A stretch of 64,000 nt of DNA from Nocardia miyunensis NBRC 108239 (GCF_001613065.1 NZ_BDBQ01000058.1:29590-93589); one strand, 5' to 3'; shown: positions 7,998 through 17,340, counted from the first letter of the stretch. The notes: a model not told the origin generated them from the letters alone. Made by a program: numbers and translations.

Positions 7998-8624
7998 TCA
8001 CAGGCCCTTGGGACCCTCCGCGCGCAGGGTGTCCACCTTGCTCATCGCCTCGCGCAATTCCGCGAGCCATTCCTCGGCGTGTTTACCGGCCAGTTTCACC
8101 GTCCAGGCCAGCGCGTCCGAGCGGGAACGGGCCACGCCGGCGTCGACCAGCGTGTCCAGCACCTTGCGTTCGGGTTGACGCAGCCGCGTCATCACCGGAA
8201 CGGCCTGGTGGGTGAACAGGATTCGCTCGTCGCCGAGCAGCACGCCCCAGGAGACCGTGCGTCCGAACCGGCCCTGCGCCTCCTGCGCGATCCGCATGCG
8301 GGCCGGGCGGGTCGACTCGCGGAAGCGGGCGACCTGGCCTTCCTGGGTGGCGCGCGGAATCTGCGCGGTCGGCTGATCGGCGTCGGCCTCGGGTGCGTCG
8401 GCGGGTCCCTCGGGTGCGTCGGGCCGGAGAGTGCCGATCACGACGATCTCGTCGCGGTCGATCTCGATGATCGGCGCGCCGCTGAACCATTCAGTTGGCA
8501 ACCGGCCAGCAAACCAGTCCGGCGCATCGGCGGCGTCGGGTAGATCGGCCTGCTGCCAGCCACCGGGACGGCCGAAGCCGTGCCCGCGTTGTCCATGTCT
8601 CATGAGCTCCAACCTCGCTTGCAT
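7998..8624 (-). CDS. Uncharacterised actinobacterial protein
   Basis: The family is not recognised. The 208-residue product begins with a Gly/His/Arg-rich stretch (RHGQRGHGFGRPGG), has an acidic Ala/Pro/Asp linker near residues 70-90 and ends in a helical region with VARSRSDALAWTVKLAGK. That last region resembles the helix-turn-helix part of ribbon-helix-helix-like proteins, so DNA binding is possible but unproven. GGAG close to the second ATG makes 8603 an alternative start. It precedes aroQ by 6 bases and may share its transcript. A palindrome at 8631-8650 lies immediately upstream and may control it. Confidence 0.5.
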   Translation of the reverse strand: MQARLELMRHGQRGHGFGRPGGWQQADLPDAADAPDWFAGRLPTEWFSGAPIIEIDRDEIVVIGTLRPDAPEGPADAPEADADQPTAQIPRATQEGQVARFRESTRPARMRIAQEAQGRFGRTVSWGVLLGDERILFTHQAVPVMTRLRQPERKVLDTLVDAGVARSRSDALAWTVKLAGKHAEEWLAELREAMSKVDTLRAEGPKGL

Positions 8625-8630
8625 CGCCTT

Positions 8631-8650
8631 CTTGTAAGAGTGATTACAAG
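8631..8650. promoter_or_regulatory. Palindromic operator-like site
   Basis: CTTGTAA (8631-8637) and TTACAAG (8644-8650) form a perfect 7-bp inverted repeat with a 6-base spacer, just before the start of the gene at 8624. Its size and half-site spacing suit a dimeric repressor. The regulator is not identified. Confidence 0.45.
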
Positions 8651-8873
8651 ATTACGCCGATAGTTGTCACCGTGGTTCCGCTGTCCGAGAACGGACTTTG
8701 AGCAGACCAGGCGGCGAACACGGGGGGTAATCGGCAGGCGGTGCGACGGTTGTCGGTAAACGGGCATTATTGTGGTCGCTGAGCATGGAGAATGCGGACG
8801 ATGTCAAGGCGGCCATCGTGAACGAATCTGTCGGGTACGGTTGTTCTCGTTGCTGGAGTGACAAGAGTGAAGA

Positions 8874-10562
8874 GTGGGCGATATGGATGTGTGGGGATCC
8901 CGCCGCATTCGCGTTCGGGGCGCAGCGGCACTTGCAGGGGCGGCTGTCCTGGCGATCGCGATGGGGGCGTGCGGGTTCCAGAGCAACCCGACCGATCCCG
9001 AGTCCATCGTCAATCGATTCACCAGCCTGCTGGATGACCGGAACGCCGCGGACGCCGCGGATCTCACCTCGTACCCCAGCGGTGCGCAGGCAACGCTGAA
9101 GCAACTGTTCAACGGGCTCAATCCCGGCAAACCCGATTACAAGGTCGTGCAGTACATCGGGCTGGACAACGCGTCGGCCATGTTCAACCTCAAGGCGGAC
9201 TGGAACTTCGGGCCCGGTAAGGACTGGAACTTCGACCTGCAGGGCAGCATCCGCAAATTGGCGGTCGGCTGGCGGATCTCGTGGGATCCGACCTTGGTGA
9301 TCCCGCAGCTGGACAACACCCGCACGGTCAAACTCGTGCGCACCGACGCCACCCCGCCGCCCAAGGTGAACGACAACGTCGGCGCGCCGTTGATGTCCGA
9401 GCAGAACATCAACACCGTCAAGATCGATCCGGCCAAGACGACCGATCCCGTCGCCACCACCAACGCCCTCGCCGACGCCATCTCACCCGTCGCACCGCTG
9501 ATCACCGGCGCCGATCTGATGCAGCAGTTGCAGGCCGCCCAGGGTAAGCCGGTCGTCGCGGTCTCGTTGCGGGACGACGATTTCGCGATCCTGGAACCGC
9601 GGATGGCCGCGATTCCGGGCGTGGTCATGGAGAAACAGCCGAAACTCGTCGTCTCCGATCGTCGCGTCTGGTCGCCGCTGACCGATGCGTACATCAAGGT
9701 CCAGCAGGCCAACAAGGATGCGCACCGCGGCTGGGGCGTCCAGCTGTTCGGACCGGACGGTGCGATGGTCACCCAGCTGGCCGGAAATCAGGGCCCGCCC
9801 GGCCCGGACATCGCCGCCACCATGGATCAGAAGTTGCAGCGCGCCGCCGAGGACGCGGTGGTCAGCGTCGGCACCGCGGCCTCGATCGTGGCGATCCAGC
9901 CGTCCACCGGCGCGGTCGTCGCCGCCGCGCAGAACAATCAGGCCAGTGCGCAGGGTTCACCCGCGTTCACCACCGCGTATCCGGCCGGCAGCAATATGGA
10001 CCTGTTCAAAGCGGCCGCCGGAATCATGAAGAACAAGTCCCCGCAGGACGTTTCGGTGCAGGACGCCGCACAGGCCGCGGCGGATCTGGGCGTCGGCATC
10101 GGCTTCAAGGTGCCCGGACTGGACGAGACCAGCGGCCGCCTGCCCATCGCCGGACGCGGCTTCGAGCAGGTCAAGGAGGGCGGTTCGGATCCCATCCTGG
10201 CCAGCACGTTCGGGATGGCGATCGCGGCGGCCAGCATCGTGCGCGGTTCGGTCGCGCCGCCGATGATCGAGATCGGCCGTCCCGCGACGACCGATGCCCA
10301 GCTGTCCCCGCTGCCCGGGCCGGTGCTGGACAAATTGCGTGCCATGCTGCGTGATTCGGCCGCCGCCGGTCCGGATCTGGCCAGCCTGCGCGCCTATCAG
10401 GGTGTCAACGCGTTCGAGGCGACCGCGGGGACCAGCGGCTGGCTGATCGGCAATATGGGCGATCTGGCGTTCGCGATCCACATCGACGACATCGACAGCG
10501 GCAATGCGACCTCGCGGATGGCGGCGCTCATGCTGAAATCGTTCGCCACACCCGACAAGTGA
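8874..10562 (+). CDS. Penicillin-binding lipoprotein, catalytic motifs degenerate
   Basis: The 562-residue protein starts with a lipoprotein signal (hydrophobic 18-30, lipobox MGAC with Cys33), then an NTF2-like MecA-N domain (about 40-150), a dimerisation region and a transpeptidase-like domain (about 310-560). The layout is that of the class B penicillin-binding lipoprotein of mycobacteria (Rv2864c type). The catalytic SxxK, expected after YPAG, reads S373-N-M-D, so the lysine is missing; the KTG triad position reads TAGTSGWLIG without its lysine. Transpeptidation therefore looks lost and a scaffold or regulatory role is likely. GTG at 8874 and ATG at 8883 are alternative starts. Its stop abuts the stop of the converging gene in TGATCA. 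Confidence 0.8.
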   Translation: MGDMDVWGSRRIRVRGAAALAGAAVLAIAMGACGFQSNPTDPESIVNRFTSLLDDRNAADAADLTSYPSGAQATLKQLFNGLNPGKPDYKVVQYIGLDNASAMFNLKADWNFGPGKDWNFDLQGSIRKLAVGWRISWDPTLVIPQLDNTRTVKLVRTDATPPPKVNDNVGAPLMSEQNINTVKIDPAKTTDPVATTNALADAISPVAPLITGADLMQQLQAAQGKPVVAVSLRDDDFAILEPRMAAIPGVVMEKQPKLVVSDRRVWSPLTDAYIKVQQANKDAHRGWGVQLFGPDGAMVTQLAGNQGPPGPDIAATMDQKLQRAAEDAVVSVGTAASIVAIQPSTGAVVAAAQNNQASAQGSPAFTTAYPAGSNMDLFKAAAGIMKNKSPQDVSVQDAAQAAADLGVGIGFKVPGLDETSGRLPIAGRGFEQVKEGGSDPILASTFGMAIAAASIVRGSVAPPMIEIGRPATTDAQLSPLPGPVLDKLRAMLRDSAAAGPDLASLRAYQGVNAFEATAGTSGWLIGNMGDLAFAIHIDDIDSGNATSRMAALMLKSFATPDK

Positions 10563-10922
10563 TCAGCCGATCGCTTTCCAGGCCGCCCGCCAGCCGAGCA
10601 GGAACAACGCCAGCACCGACGCGGCCACCAGCACGAAACTGAATGCGATGCCCTGACCGCTGATCACTCGCAGCACCATGCCGATGATCAACGTCGACAG
10701 CCACACCGTCACACCGGCGGTCCAGAGCGTCCGGGCGTCGAATCGGTCGCGCGCGCCCAGTAGTGCGGCCAGCGCCCAGCCCAGCAGCAGCCCGATCCCG
10801 AACGGCCACAGCGTGCGGAACAGTCCGGCGCTGACGATTCCTTCGTGGTGACTGCGTCGGCCGATCACACAGAACACGATCACCAACACCACGTCCAGAA
10901 TGAACGGCACCAATCTCTTCAC
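10563..10922 (-). CDS. DUF3054 family membrane protein
   Basis: The 119-residue product has four predicted membrane helices (about 5-22, 32-55, 65-85 and 90-115). FILDVVLVIVFCVIGRRSHHEG near the N-terminus is the DUF3054 signature. Its function is unknown; the family is common in actinobacteria. It is the last gene of a minus-strand run, starting 28 bases after the LPG-synthase-like gene ends, so it probably shares that transcript. Confidence 0.82.
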   Translation of the reverse strand: MKRLVPFILDVVLVIVFCVIGRRSHHEGIVSAGLFRTLWPFGIGLLLGWALAALLGARDRFDARTLWTAGVTVWLSTLIIGMVLRVISGQGIAFSFVLVAASVLALFLLGWRAAWKAIG

Positions 10923-10950
10923 GCGGTGAAGCGTAATCGGCGCACGATGC

Positions 10951-12117
10951 TCATTCGGTCGGCGGCTGCTTCTCGTCCCCGGATTCGGCGTTCGCGGACG
11001 GCCGGTTCTCCCCGCGTGATCGTTGATCGGTCAGCAGCGAACGTTCCTCGAATTCCTTCTCGTATTCCGCGTCCCCGGCTTGTCGCCCGCGGAACAGGAA
11101 CGCGAACACGATCCAGCCGGTGATCGCCACCAGGATGAAACTGACCAGCCGATACACACCCGCCGCCGCGACCGCCTGCGCGGCGGGCAGCCCGGCGACG
11201 GCGGTCAGGCTGTAGATCAGCGTGGCATCGACATAGACGATCCCGCCCGGCGCGAACGGGATGCTGCCCACCGCCTTGCCCACGCTGAACACCACCATCA
11301 GCGCGGCCACCCGCGGTCCCGCGCCGACCGCGTAACAGGCCGCGCCCAGACACGCCACGTCACCGAGCCGGTGCATCAGCGCCCAGACGGTGACCAGCGC
11401 GCCGTCGCGCCGGCTCAGTTCGACCGATTCGAGCTGATGCAGGATCTCCTCGATCCGATCCATCCCCGCCTCGGGCGGATGATGGCGAATCCGGTTGATC
11501 AGACGCAGGATTCGACGCAGCAGCGACCGCAGCGAGCCCGGATTGCCGGAGGCATAGTTGCCCGCGACCACGATCAGGACCAGCGCGCCGAGGGACAGCA
11601 CCACCTTCCACGGGCCGACCCGATCGCCGACCAGAGCGGCACCGCCCAGCCCGAGCAGCACCATGCCCGCCGCGCCGATGACGCCGGAGAACACCAGCTG
11701 CCAGGAGGCCACGATCGGGCTCGCACCCCAGCGCCGGGTCTGGCGGTAGGTGAAGGCCGTGGAGAACATCGGGCCCGCTGGCAATGTCACCGACATCGCG
11801 GTCGCGCCGTAGACCACCGACAGCGATCGCCGCTGACTCACCTGCACCCCGCCCGCATTCATCAGCTGCTTCTGGATGCGGGCGAATCCGCTCATCGAGA
11901 TCGCCTGCATGATCACGCAGACCGCGGCCCAGCCCCAATGCAGTTCGGTGAGGTTCTCCCAGGATTCGTGCAGGCGCGGATAGATGTAGATGCCCTCGGC
12001 GACCAGCAGGGCCGAGACAGCGGCGCCGAGCAGCCATTTCACCCACCAGAATCGGCCTCGGCGGGCCCGTGCCGGGACCGGCACGGGGTCACCGGCTGGT
12101 TCGCGATGGGCCGTCAC
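10951..12117 (-). CDS. LPG-synthase-like multi-pass membrane protein (UPF0104)
   Basis: The 388-residue protein has about eight transmembrane helices and belongs to the lysylphosphatidylglycerol synthase transmembrane-region family (UPF0104/YbhN). Helices run from WWVKWLLGAAVSALLVAEGIY (about 24) to a final ILVAITGWIVFAFLF; GGIVYVDATLIYSL near 300 is typical. There is no C-terminal aminoacyl-transferase domain, so lysine transfer to lipid is not expected. Its position upstream of DUF3054 and close to mmpL3 suggests orthology with M. tuberculosis Rv0204c. A lipid-handling role is inferred. It starts 5 bases after the cyclase gene ends. Confidence 0.75.
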   Translation of the reverse strand: MTAHREPAGDPVPVPARARRGRFWWVKWLLGAAVSALLVAEGIYIYPRLHESWENLTELHWGWAAVCVIMQAISMSGFARIQKQLMNAGGVQVSQRRSLSVVYGATAMSVTLPAGPMFSTAFTYRQTRRWGASPIVASWQLVFSGVIGAAGMVLLGLGGAALVGDRVGPWKVVLSLGALVLIVVAGNYASGNPGSLRSLLRRILRLINRIRHHPPEAGMDRIEEILHQLESVELSRRDGALVTVWALMHRLGDVACLGAACYAVGAGPRVAALMVVFSVGKAVGSIPFAPGGIVYVDATLIYSLTAVAGLPAAQAVAAAGVYRLVSFILVAITGWIVFAFLFRGRQAGDAEYEKEFEERSLLTDQRSRGENRPSANAESGDEKQPPTE

Positions 12118-12122
12118 AGGGG

Positions 12123-13673
12123 TCAGCCTAATGAGTGCGGTCGATCGGCAGTAGCTCCACCGTCCGCACCGGAGGTGGGCCAGGCCAGCCGCGTCTTGCG
12201 GCGGCGGCCGCGCAGCTGCACCTCCTCGCCCGATTCCCAGTGCGCCTGTTCGGCGGCGTCGGCGAAGTACAGGGCGCTGCCCGAGGTCAGCACGCGTTCG
12301 GGACGTTCCTTGGCCAGCTCGGTGAGCCGGGACGCCTCGTTCACCGGATCGCCGATCACGGTGTACTCGAATCGGTTGGCCGCCCCGATGTTCCCGGCGA
12401 CGGCGAGTCCGGCCGAGACGCCGATGCCGATGTCCAATCCGGGCACCTCGCGCAACGCCTCGCGCAGGTCGCGGGCGGCGGCCAGGGCGGCGGTGGGCGC
12501 GTCGGGCCGGTCCAGGGGCGCGCCGAAGATGGCCAGTGCGGCATCGCCGACGAACTTGTTGATCAGGCCGTTGTGCCGGTCGATGACATCCACGACGACG
12601 CGGAAGAATTCGTTGAGCAGGCTGACCACCTCGGTCGGCGGACGTTCGGCGGCCGTCGCGGTGGAACCGACCATATCGACGAACAGCACTGCCACGAACC
12701 GGGTTTCACCGCCCAGTTCGGTGCCGTACTCGAGCGCGCGCCGGGCGACCTCCTCGCCGACGTGCTGGCCGAACAACTCCTGCAGTTCGCGACGTTGCGC
12801 GGCCTCCTCCATCATCCGGTTGAACCCGACCTGCAGCAGGCCGATCTCCGAACCGTCGAACACCTCGACCTGCACGTCGTGCGCACCCTCCTGCACCCGG
12901 TCGATGGCCCGGGAGAGCTGACGCACCGGATCGGAGATGCTCGCGCCGGTCAGCATCGACAACGCCAGCGCCTGCATGATCACCACGCCGCACAGCAGCA
13001 GGATCGACACCGCCAGCGAACGCGAGGAGAAGTGCACCTGCGAGGTGATCTGGGTGGTGCACAGCAGCACGATCGCGATGACCGGCGCGAATGTGCCCAT
13101 ACCCCAGGTCATCGCCATGCGGGTGCCGACGCCGGGGGTGAGGGTGTGGTCGAACGTGCCGGTCGAGAGCGCGTGCGCGGCGACCGGCCGCAGAATCCGC
13201 TCACCCAGCATGTAGGTGAAACCGAACACGATGGTCGCGGCCATACATTCGGTGACGATGACCGCGGCCGCGAGCTGCGGTGAGTCCACGATGATCGTCC
13301 CGCCCAGGACCGCGCCGCCCACCAGCCACAGCAGCAGATGCACGATCGACTGACGCAGCGGAGCGTGCAGGGCGGCCATCTGCTCCTGACGGCTGGGCGG
13401 GCCGCCGCGCACCTGCCAGCGCATCACCGGCCGCAACATCAGGGCCGAGGCGGTCAGGCTGAGAATGCCGCCGATCACGAAGACCGACAGCGGAATCAGC
13501 AGGCCCGTGCGGCGCACGCCGGTCGGGTAGCCCTCGGGGGCGGGCAGACCGTACTGGATGAAGGCGTAGACCAGGATCGCGCCGAAGGCGTTGGCGGCGA
13601 GCATCGAGGCCAGGTACAGCGGCCAGCGCGTCCGCATGGTCTGTTTGACCGCTTCCAGATGTGTCGAGTCCAT
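12123..13673 (-). CDS. HAMP-linked adenylate/guanylate cyclase
   Basis: This 516-residue class III cyclase has six membrane helices (about 15-255), a HAMP linker (ISDPVRQLSRAIDRVQEGAH, about 265-310) and a C-terminal cyclase domain (about 330-490). The catalytic landmarks are LFVDMVGSTA with the first metal aspartate, KFVGDAALAIFGAP with the second, and YTVIGDPVNEASRL near the transition-state residues. The layout is that of the mycobacterial Rv1318c-1320c/Rv3645 group, which makes cAMP. The input signal is unknown but is probably membrane-sensed. The downstream gene begins 5 bases after its stop; the response regulator gene lies 138 bases upstream. Confidence 0.88.
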   Translation of the reverse strand: MDSTHLEAVKQTMRTRWPLYLASMLAANAFGAILVYAFIQYGLPAPEGYPTGVRRTGLLIPLSVFVIGGILSLTASALMLRPVMRWQVRGGPPSRQEQMAALHAPLRQSIVHLLLWLVGGAVLGGTIIVDSPQLAAAVIVTECMAATIVFGFTYMLGERILRPVAAHALSTGTFDHTLTPGVGTRMAMTWGMGTFAPVIAIVLLCTTQITSQVHFSSRSLAVSILLLCGVVIMQALALSMLTGASISDPVRQLSRAIDRVQEGAHDVQVEVFDGSEIGLLQVGFNRMMEEAAQRRELQELFGQHVGEEVARRALEYGTELGGETRFVAVLFVDMVGSTATAAERPPTEVVSLLNEFFRVVVDVIDRHNGLINKFVGDAALAIFGAPLDRPDAPTAALAAARDLREALREVPGLDIGIGVSAGLAVAGNIGAANRFEYTVIGDPVNEASRLTELAKERPERVLTSGSALYFADAAEQAHWESGEEVQLRGRRRKTRLAWPTSGADGGATADRPHSLG

Positions 13674-13811
13674 GCCTGCTACCGAGATGTGCGAGGTGCG
13701 GCTGGTACGGCTCGGGGGGACGCTGACACGATCACCAATCTACAGCGCGTCGTAGGAGCTTTCGCGGGTCCCGTGACGCTGTCCGGACCGGTGTCCCGCC
13801 CGGCCGGGGCG

Positions 13812-14768
13812 TTACTCGAGGCCCTGTTCGATGGCGTAGCGGGTCAATTCCACCCGGTTCGCGAGCTGGAGTTTGCGCAGCGTGGCCTGCACGTGGTTCT
13901 CCACCGTGCGGTGGCTCAGGCTCAGCCGGGTGGCTATCTGCTTGGCGGACAGGCCCTTGGCGACCAGGCGCAACACCTCGGTCTCCCGGTCGGTGAGGGC
14001 GGGTCGATGCGGCGCGTCGCGGTCGGCGGGCGCACTGGCGATGCGGCGGTACTCGCCCAGGACCAGGCCGGCCAGGCCCGGGGTGAACACCGCCTGACCA
14101 GCCGCGGTGGCGCGCACGGCGTCGATCAGCTCGGCCGCGGACGCGCTCTTGACCAGATAACCCGTTGCCCCGGCCTTGATCGCGTCCAGGACGTCGGCGC
14201 GTTCGGCCGAGGCCGACAGCACCAGCACCCGGCTGCCGGGCGAGACCCGCAGGATGTCGCCGGTGGCCTGTGCGCCGTTCCCGTCCGGGAGCTGCATATC
14301 CATCAGCACCACATCGGGTTGCACCGCCGCGGCCCGGCGCGCGGCCGCCGCCACACCGTCCGCGGTCGCGCTCACCTCGAATCCGGCCTCGGTCAGATCC
14401 CGCGACACCCCGTCCCGCCACATCGGGTGGTCGTCCACCACCATCACTGAAATCGGTTGTTGTGCGGGTATTTCCGGTGATGGAGACGATTTCGACTGTG
14501 CCGGAGTCTCCGGCGGTGCAGGGGAAGCCGGCGACGCAGGGGCTTGCGATGATGCGAAAGGGCTCGCCGACACCGGATTTGCCGGAGATGGCGGCTCCAG
14601 CCGGGCTGCGCCGGTCGCAGTCGATGTCGAGTCATCCGGTGTGGCAGTGGTTTCCGGTGGTGCGGAGTCTTTCGGTGCGGCAGTGGATTGCGATGCGGCG
14701 GTGCGGCCCCGAGCTGCCGAGCCCACCGATGCGGGGGATGTCCTGCGAGGTGCGACGTCCTGGCTCAT
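13812..14768 (-). CDS. NarL/LuxR-family response regulator
   Basis: The 318-residue regulator has a receiver domain (about 107-225) with VVDDHPMW, phospho-acceptor Asp157 in VLMDMQLPDG and lysine in GYLVKSAS. A LuxR-type helix-turn-helix follows (about 245-315): LTDRETEVLRLVAKGLSAKQ and LSHRTVENHVQATL. An unusual first 105 residues of Ser/Pro/Ala/Thr-rich sequence precede the receiver; a shorter start inside cannot be excluded. The gene starts one base after the histidine kinase gene ends, so the pair is coupled and presumably cognate. Targets are unknown; the neighbourhood points to the cell envelope. Confidence 0.88.
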   Translation of the reverse strand: MSQDVAPRRTSPASVGSAARGRTAASQSTAAPKDSAPPETTATPDDSTSTATGAARLEPPSPANPVSASPFASSQAPASPASPAPPETPAQSKSSPSPEIPAQQPISVMVVDDHPMWRDGVSRDLTEAGFEVSATADGVAAAARRAAAVQPDVVLMDMQLPDGNGAQATGDILRVSPGSRVLVLSASAERADVLDAIKAGATGYLVKSASAAELIDAVRATAAGQAVFTPGLAGLVLGEYRRIASAPADRDAPHRPALTDRETEVLRLVAKGLSAKQIATRLSLSHRTVENHVQATLRKLQLANRVELTRYAIEQGLE

Positions 14769-14769
14769 C

Positions 14770-15948
14770 TCATCCCTTCGGGGTCGGTCGATGGCGCGGG
14801 AGGTGGAATTCCCACTCCGTGCCGTCGTCGGTGCGCAGTTCGGCGGTGCCGCCGAGGGCGGCGATGCGGCCGAGGATGGATCGGGACACTCCCATTCTGC
14901 CCTGGGCGGCGGCCTCGGCGAGGCGGCCGTCGGGGATGCCGGGACCGTCGTCGCGGACCGACAGGATCACCGCGTCGCCGGTATCCTCCAGCAGGACATA
15001 GGCTTTCGCGGCGGACCCGGCGTGCAGCGCGGTGTTGGACAGGGCGGCGGCGACCACGGCGGCCAGTTCCGCGGCGGCCGCGCGGGGGACCGGCACCGGA
15101 TCCGCGGGGGCGGAGACCGAGACCGAGGGGGATGCCTGGGCGGTCAGCAGGGGACGCAGATCCTGGTCGGCGGCAGGGGAATCCGGGACGTCGGGCACGG
15201 GTGCGCTCTGCTCGGACAGCAGCACCCGCAGCGCCACTTCCTGTTCGGCGGCACGCAGCGCCAATTCGGCTGTGGGGCCGCCTATTTCACTGCCGCGACG
15301 TTTGATGTAGCTGAGTACCTGCAACACTCCGTCGTGCACCTCGCGGGCGAGTCGCTCGCGCTCGCGGGCGGCCGCGGTGAGCAGGGCCGCGCGCTGCAGC
15401 TGACGGTGTGCGCGGCGAGCGGTATCGGCCGCAAGGCCCAGCGCCAATCCGACCGAGACCAGCATCGGCGCGGTCGCGTCGGACCACAGATCCAATTCCC
15501 ATTGCGCGCGAACGACGATGCTCACCGCCGAGATCAGCACACCCGACAGCACTCCGCCCACCGGACCCGTCGCGATCGCCGCGGAGATCACCGCGTTGGC
15601 CGCCCACAACGTCGTCGGCACGGTCTGATGTCCGTGGAACCAGGCGTAATCGGCGACCAGGCGGGTGGCGGCCATCAGCGCGATCACCACCAGGTGATCC
15701 CCGATCACCACCGTCGTGCGCACCCGCGGCGAGGTGCTGATCCGCCACTGCGACAACAGCATCGCCGATACGACCGACCAGAGCACGAGCAGTCCGATCA
15801 GGACCCAGCTCAGTCCGGGATGACGGTAATACGGCGCCGACGCGATCTCCTGGCCGATCGCATAGAGCGCCGTGACCAGGCGGAATGCCTGCGCCGCACG
15901 CCACAGCGGCGCGGTCGCGCCGGTAACCGCCGTGCCCATCAGACGCAC
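14770..15948 (-). CDS. MacS-family sensor histidine kinase
   Basis: The 392-residue kinase has five or six membrane helices (about 20-175), then a HisKA_3 dimerisation segment with phospho-accepting His205 in REVHDGVLQVL. The GHKL ATPase domain shows an N-box-like SNTALHAG and a DDGPGIPDG G1 box. It fits the actinobacterial MacS family, whose receptor is membrane-embedded. A proline/serine-rich loop (about 250-285) interrupts the ATPase region. It lies 3 bases downstream of the AI-2E protein gene and directly upstream of its response regulator, in one transcription unit. Confidence 0.85.
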   Translation of the reverse strand: MRLMGTAVTGATAPLWRAAQAFRLVTALYAIGQEIASAPYYRHPGLSWVLIGLLVLWSVVSAMLLSQWRISTSPRVRTTVVIGDHLVVIALMAATRLVADYAWFHGHQTVPTTLWAANAVISAAIATGPVGGVLSGVLISAVSIVVRAQWELDLWSDATAPMLVSVGLALGLAADTARRAHRQLQRAALLTAAARERERLAREVHDGVLQVLSYIKRRGSEIGGPTAELALRAAEQEVALRVLLSEQSAPVPDVPDSPAADQDLRPLLTAQASPSVSVSAPADPVPVPRAAAAELAAVVAAALSNTALHAGSAAKAYVLLEDTGDAVILSVRDDGPGIPDGRLAEAAAQGRMGVSRSILGRIAALGGTAELRTDDGTEWEFHLPRHRPTPKG

Positions 15949-15951
15949 CCG

Positions 15952-17340
15952 TCAGCGTGCATCCCCGGTCCCCGGGGTCGCGCCGGAGTCGGTCTCGCTG
16001 GACTCTGTCCTGCCCGAGGCGGATTCGCTGGAGTCGGTTTCGTCGACGCCGGACTTGCCGAACTCGGGTTCGTTCTCCTCGTCATCGCGCTCGTCCGAAT
16101 CAGCTTCGCGCGCATCGGGATCGGGCAGGCGGTACCGATCCGGATCGGGGTCGTCGGGCCGGGCGTGGAACATCGGCTGTCGCTCCGTACCGCTGTTGAG
16201 CTCGTGATACAGCTCCTCGGAACTGCCCGAGAGCAGCGAGTGGATCGCGGTGTTCATCACCGCGGCGAACGGCACCGCCAGCAGACCGCCGACCAGCCCG
16301 TACAACACCACACCCGCGGTGATCGCGAGCACGACCGCGAGCGGATGTATCCGCACCGCGCGCCCGAGCAGCAACGGTTGCAGCACATGGCTTTCCAACT
16401 GCATCACCGCGATCGTGATACCCAGCACGATCAATGCCGTGACCAGGCCCTTGGTCATCAGCGCCAGGAACACCGCGATGGAACCGGCCAGCAGCGAACC
16501 GATGATCGGGATGAACGCGCCGATGAACACCAGGGTGCCCAGCGGCAGCGCCAGCGGCACACCGAGAATGGCCAGGCCGGTGCCGATGCCGATCGCGTCC
16601 ACCGCGGCCACCGCGACGGTCGCGCGCACGAATCCGACCAGCGTCCCGAAACCGAGCCGCCCGGCCGTGCGCACCCGTTCGCGCTGCGGCGTCGGCACCA
16701 CCCGGGTGACGAATTCCCAGATCTGATTGCCGCCGTAGAGGAAGAAGATCAGGATGAACAACGTCAGGAAGGTGCCGGTGAGGAATTCGCCGATCGCGGC
16801 CGCGGTGGTCAGCGCGCCGTTGGTCAGCGAATCCTGGTTGCGCTCGAGCGTTTTCACGATGGTGTCGCCCGCGTTGCGGATCTGGTCGTTGCTCAGGTGC
16901 AGCGGGCCGTTGATCAGCCAGTCCTGAATGGATTGGACGCTGGTCTTGAATTCGTTGGCCAGCTGCGGAACACCGGTGACGAACTGCTCGATGACGAAGG
17001 TGAACACCCCGGCGATCACCCCGAGCGAGCCGACCAGCGAGACGAACACCCCGATCGAGCGCGGCAACCCCAGGCGTTGCAGCAGATCCACCAGCGGCAC
17101 CAGCAGCGCCGCCGCGAGCAGGGCGATCGCGATCGGGATGACCACGGTGGCCAGTCGCCGGGACAGATAGCCGATGACCACGACGGCCAGCACGATCACC
17201 AGCAACCGCCAGCACCATTCGGCGCTCACCCGGACGAACGGATGCACCGAGTCGGCCGCGACCCGTCGGCCGGTCCCGCCGCCGGGCGCTCCGGAGTCCC
17301 GCGCATCGGATCTGTCCCGGCCCGAACCAACGTGAGTCAC
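15952..17340 (-). CDS. AI-2E family transporter-like membrane protein (Rv0205-like)
   Basis: The product of about 462 residues is a multi-pass protein of the AI-2E/UPF0118 family with about eight helices. Family blocks are VPLVDLLQRLGLPR, LTLFILIFFLYGG, IGIGTGLAILGVPLALPLG and the GxxPxIGS-like FIPIIGSLL. The C-terminal 80 residues are hydrophilic and acidic (PDPDRYRLPDPDAREADSDE). The orthologous M. tuberculosis gene Rv0205 also lies near mmpL3. Family members export small molecules or ions; the substrate here is unknown. The GTG at 17340 is preferred because translation before it has no family resemblance. It heads the possible operon running down to 10563. Confidence 0.82.
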   Translation of the reverse strand: MTHVGSGRDRSDARDSGAPGGGTGRRVAADSVHPFVRVSAEWCWRLLVIVLAVVVIGYLSRRLATVVIPIAIALLAAALLVPLVDLLQRLGLPRSIGVFVSLVGSLGVIAGVFTFVIEQFVTGVPQLANEFKTSVQSIQDWLINGPLHLSNDQIRNAGDTIVKTLERNQDSLTNGALTTAAAIGEFLTGTFLTLFILIFFLYGGNQIWEFVTRVVPTPQRERVRTAGRLGFGTLVGFVRATVAVAAVDAIGIGTGLAILGVPLALPLGTLVFIGAFIPIIGSLLAGSIAVFLALMTKGLVTALIVLGITIAVMQLESHVLQPLLLGRAVRIHPLAVVLAITAGVVLYGLVGGLLAVPFAAVMNTAIHSLLSGSSEELYHELNSGTERQPMFHARPDDPDPDRYRLPDPDAREADSDERDDEENEPEFGKSGVDETDSSESASGRTESSETDSGATPGTGDAR

